31,021 nucleotides of DNA. Origin: Chara braunii. Its lineage: Eukaryota; Streptophyta; Charophyceae; Charales; Characeae. Below the pieces are notes generated by a model. It was not told the origin of the DNA and searched no databases. It saw only the letters and a program-made list of their open reading frames with translations. Shown here piece by piece: positions 29,259 to 31,021 of this stretch (position 1 is the first letter of the stretch; each line of letters starts with the position of its first letter). The position numbers and the translations under genes are program-made. The stretch lies in the NCBI GenBank assembly GCA_003427395.1, contig BFEA01000212.1, positions 2,272,937-2,303,957 of the forward strand. The letters run 5' to 3'.

Positions 29259-30031
29259 AAGCGAGTTTATCACATACATTTGCGTATAACAACAGATTGT
29301 AAACAGTTTATAAACTGTTTGAGGGAGGGGTTCATGTATATACGCAGGAAGCCAATCAATCTTGTTTGGACAAACATTGACCATGTTCTCTGTGTTGGTA
29401 TTGTTGTTTTAAACTGTATACAAACAATTTAACAACAGTTGATTTTGTGTTGAAAATTTCATGTATTGAAAATTTGTTAATAAACAGTTGATAATCTGTT
29501 GAAATCATGTTGGAATAATATGGTTGTCAATTATGTTAAAAATTGAACATATTTAGGCTGAAAAAACAATCAGAATTACATCATAGCATTGTTTACATAG
29601 TATCCTTACGTGTTTAGGATGTGTTGTTGATGTTGATGTCATTGAAACCAACTTCCTTATATTTATGAATCTAATAAATTTACATTGGTCTCTCTCTCTC
29701 TCTCCTTCTTTTTTTTTTTTTTCCCTCTCCATAATAGAAGGATGAAACGAAGTTTGTTTCTCATAGCACAAAATCACACACATTCTCTATAATACCCACC
29801 ATGGCAATTGCAGAACTTCTTATTTAGGTGTAGTTGAATAAGCGTAGCATCAAATCGATATGTGTTTATCTCGCAGCATAATTGTGCAACTGTAGAGTTG
29901 ACAGATGAACAAGAAAGGTAGATAATATTTTCTAAAGTAAGTAAGAACTCACTTTTTATGATCAGATAATTGAATTTTTATTTTTTTTCTATATCTTTGT
30001 TTCTTAGGAACGTTGACGGGCGCTTTGGAAG
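29259..30031. other. AT-rich non-coding DNA with AAACAGTTTATAAACTGTTT-type dyads
   Basis: Several copies of AACAGTT/AACTGTT-like words make short dyads (for example AAACAGTTTATAAACTGTTT at about 29301-29320, a perfect palindrome). A (TC)n tract lies at 29689-29704, followed by T runs to 29722. No gene is seen. Confidence 0.5.
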
Positions 30032-30431
30032 CATATTATTTTTCAAATTATGAGGTGTGAATAACTTTGTTCTTTCAGGCGACACTTCTTGTAGTCGGTT
30101 GGTGCCTACATTTATGTGTTGCAATGACTATGGTAAGTCATAAAATAGTATGCACCTACCGACCATGTACGCAAACACTGGTAGATACGTGATAGTATAA
30201 GATTGAGGATGATCATCAAATAAGAGCATAATATCCTTTATGAAAAGTGTTTAATGATGACGACGAAACATATTATTTTTCAGATTGTAAAGTGTGAATA
30301 CATTTTTTGTTTCATACGACACTTCTTGTGGTCAGTTGGTGCCTACATTTACGTGTTGCAACATATAAGCTAAACCATAAAATTGTATGCACCTACCGAC
30401 CTTATGCACAAACATTGTTCGATACATGATA
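30032..30431. repeat. Tandem duplication, period 237 bp, two copies
   Basis: Copy 1 is about 30032-30195 and copy 2 about 30269-30431. Shared words are CATATTATTTTTCA, GACACTTCTTGT, GTTGGTGCCTACATTTA, TATGCACCTACCGACC and GATA-C-TGATAG near the ends. A spacer of about 73 bases between them is not repeated after copy 2. Copy 2 ends directly at the GC-rich patch. Confidence 0.8.
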
Positions 30432-30433
30432 GA

Positions 30434-30507
30434 CCGAACGTTCGGGGGCCCCCGGACTGGCCCGCGAACGTTCAGGCGTTCGGGGTCCCGTTCGGGGGCC
30501 GAACACC
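30434..30507. repeat. GC-rich palindrome cluster
   Basis: This contains the perfect palindromes CCGAACGTTCGG (30434-30445) and CGGGGGCCCCCG (30443-30454), followed by further GAACGTTC and TTCGGGG words and a near-palindrome GTTCGGGGGCCGAAC. It sits in AT-rich DNA and is similar in style to the patches at 7979-8081 and about 18495-18580. Confidence 0.7.
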
Positions 30508-30607
30508 TCCAAGTTCGTCCCCCACCAAAAAATATTTCGAGGCCTAAAAGTAAGTTTTCTTTTCTAATTCTTTTTGTGTGAGTTCTCTATGATGTAACCT
30601 ACACGCC

Positions 30608-30900
30608 TAAAAATTTTGAAGCCATTCTCCTAAGCCAACAAAACATTAAAAACCGTCACAGATGGGGGTGTCAAAACGTGCTCGCCCACTCACTATTTTG
30701 TTTTTTTTTCACTCTTAACTTTTTGTTTTCACTTTATTTCAGGGCCTAAAAAACTTTATTATTTTTTGAAACAATTTTAATGAGTTATTGATTATGCAAA
30801 CTATAAATCTGTAAATTTTCAGAGCATTTTTCAATGCCAAAAAATTATTAAAAATCGGCAAAGATGGCGGTGTCGAAAAGGTGTTGGCACACTCACTTAT
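30608..30900. repeat. Diverged tandem duplication, period about 200 bp
   Basis: Words around 30645-30700 (ATTAAAAACCGTCACAGATG, GGTGTCAAAA and CCCACTCACTATTTT) reappear with changes at about 30845-30900 (ATTAAAAATCGGCAAAGATG, GGTGTCGAAAA and GCACACTCACTTATTTT). The T-rich downstream parts also match in character. No coding potential. Confidence 0.6.
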
Positions 30901-31021
30901 TTTAATTCTCTTTTTATTTTTTCTTATTTTTATCATAGTGTTTATTTTCTGTATTGGATTTTTAATTCAAATTTGGTAAAGAATTTGGATGTAGTGCCCA
31001 GACAAATGTTGTTTAGTTTAT

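Overview
This window looks like nuclear, repeat-rich DNA from a green-lineage eukaryote. The evidence is an L1-type LINE whose second ORF ends in a plant-style zf-RVT zinc finger, a Ty3/gypsy element with a chromodomain-like tail, long microsatellite and polypyrimidine blocks, and no bacterial gene organisation. A charophyte alga such as Chara is my guess from the style of the retroelements, but the sequence does not prove it. No intact, confidently recognised host gene is visible.

Layout. (1) 24-6007, minus strand: a nearly full-length non-LTR retrotransposon, with ORF1 at 5036-5932, ORF2 at 440-4999 in the same frame but broken by six in-frame stops, and an A-rich 3' tail at 24-54. (2) 5325-6833, plus strand: a 502-codon open frame, partly antisense to ORF1, whose unique second half encodes an Ala/Gly/Arg-rich tail. 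(3) 6997-8430: a 106-bp-period tandem duplication holding one undetermined base (7040), then non-coding DNA with a GC-rich palindromic patch. (4) 9392-14334, minus strand: a decayed Ty3/gypsy retrotransposon (gag, protease, reverse transcriptase/RNase H, integrase, chromodomain-like tail). Its gag and pol are joined by a textbook -1 frameshift signal at 12732-12775. No LTR pair was found. (5) 15301-18140: a 2.8-kb low-complexity block of pyrimidine-rich and then purine-rich triplet repeats, divided by (ATCA)n/(TGAT)n inverted repeats that share one core. (6) 18596-19170: a degenerate tandem array of about 150-bp units with small stem-loops. (7) 19175-24209: no supportable gene. (8) 24210-28660: two diverged copies of a dispersed repeat, the first split by a foldback/MITE element. 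A second, inverted copy of that element lies at about 27141-27393. Between the two lies a broken plus-strand coding relic of an unrecognised protein (26029-27140). (9) 28977-31021: one short protein-like fragment, a 237-bp-period tandem duplication, a GC palindrome patch and a 200-bp-period duplication.

The two retroelements account for almost all recognisable coding sequence, and both are dead. The LINE keeps one reading frame throughout and carries only nonsense codons, most simply explained by C-to-T changes at CGA and CAG. The gypsy element has similar stops plus three frame shifts. The right half of the window is AT-richer and consists of old repeats and relics.
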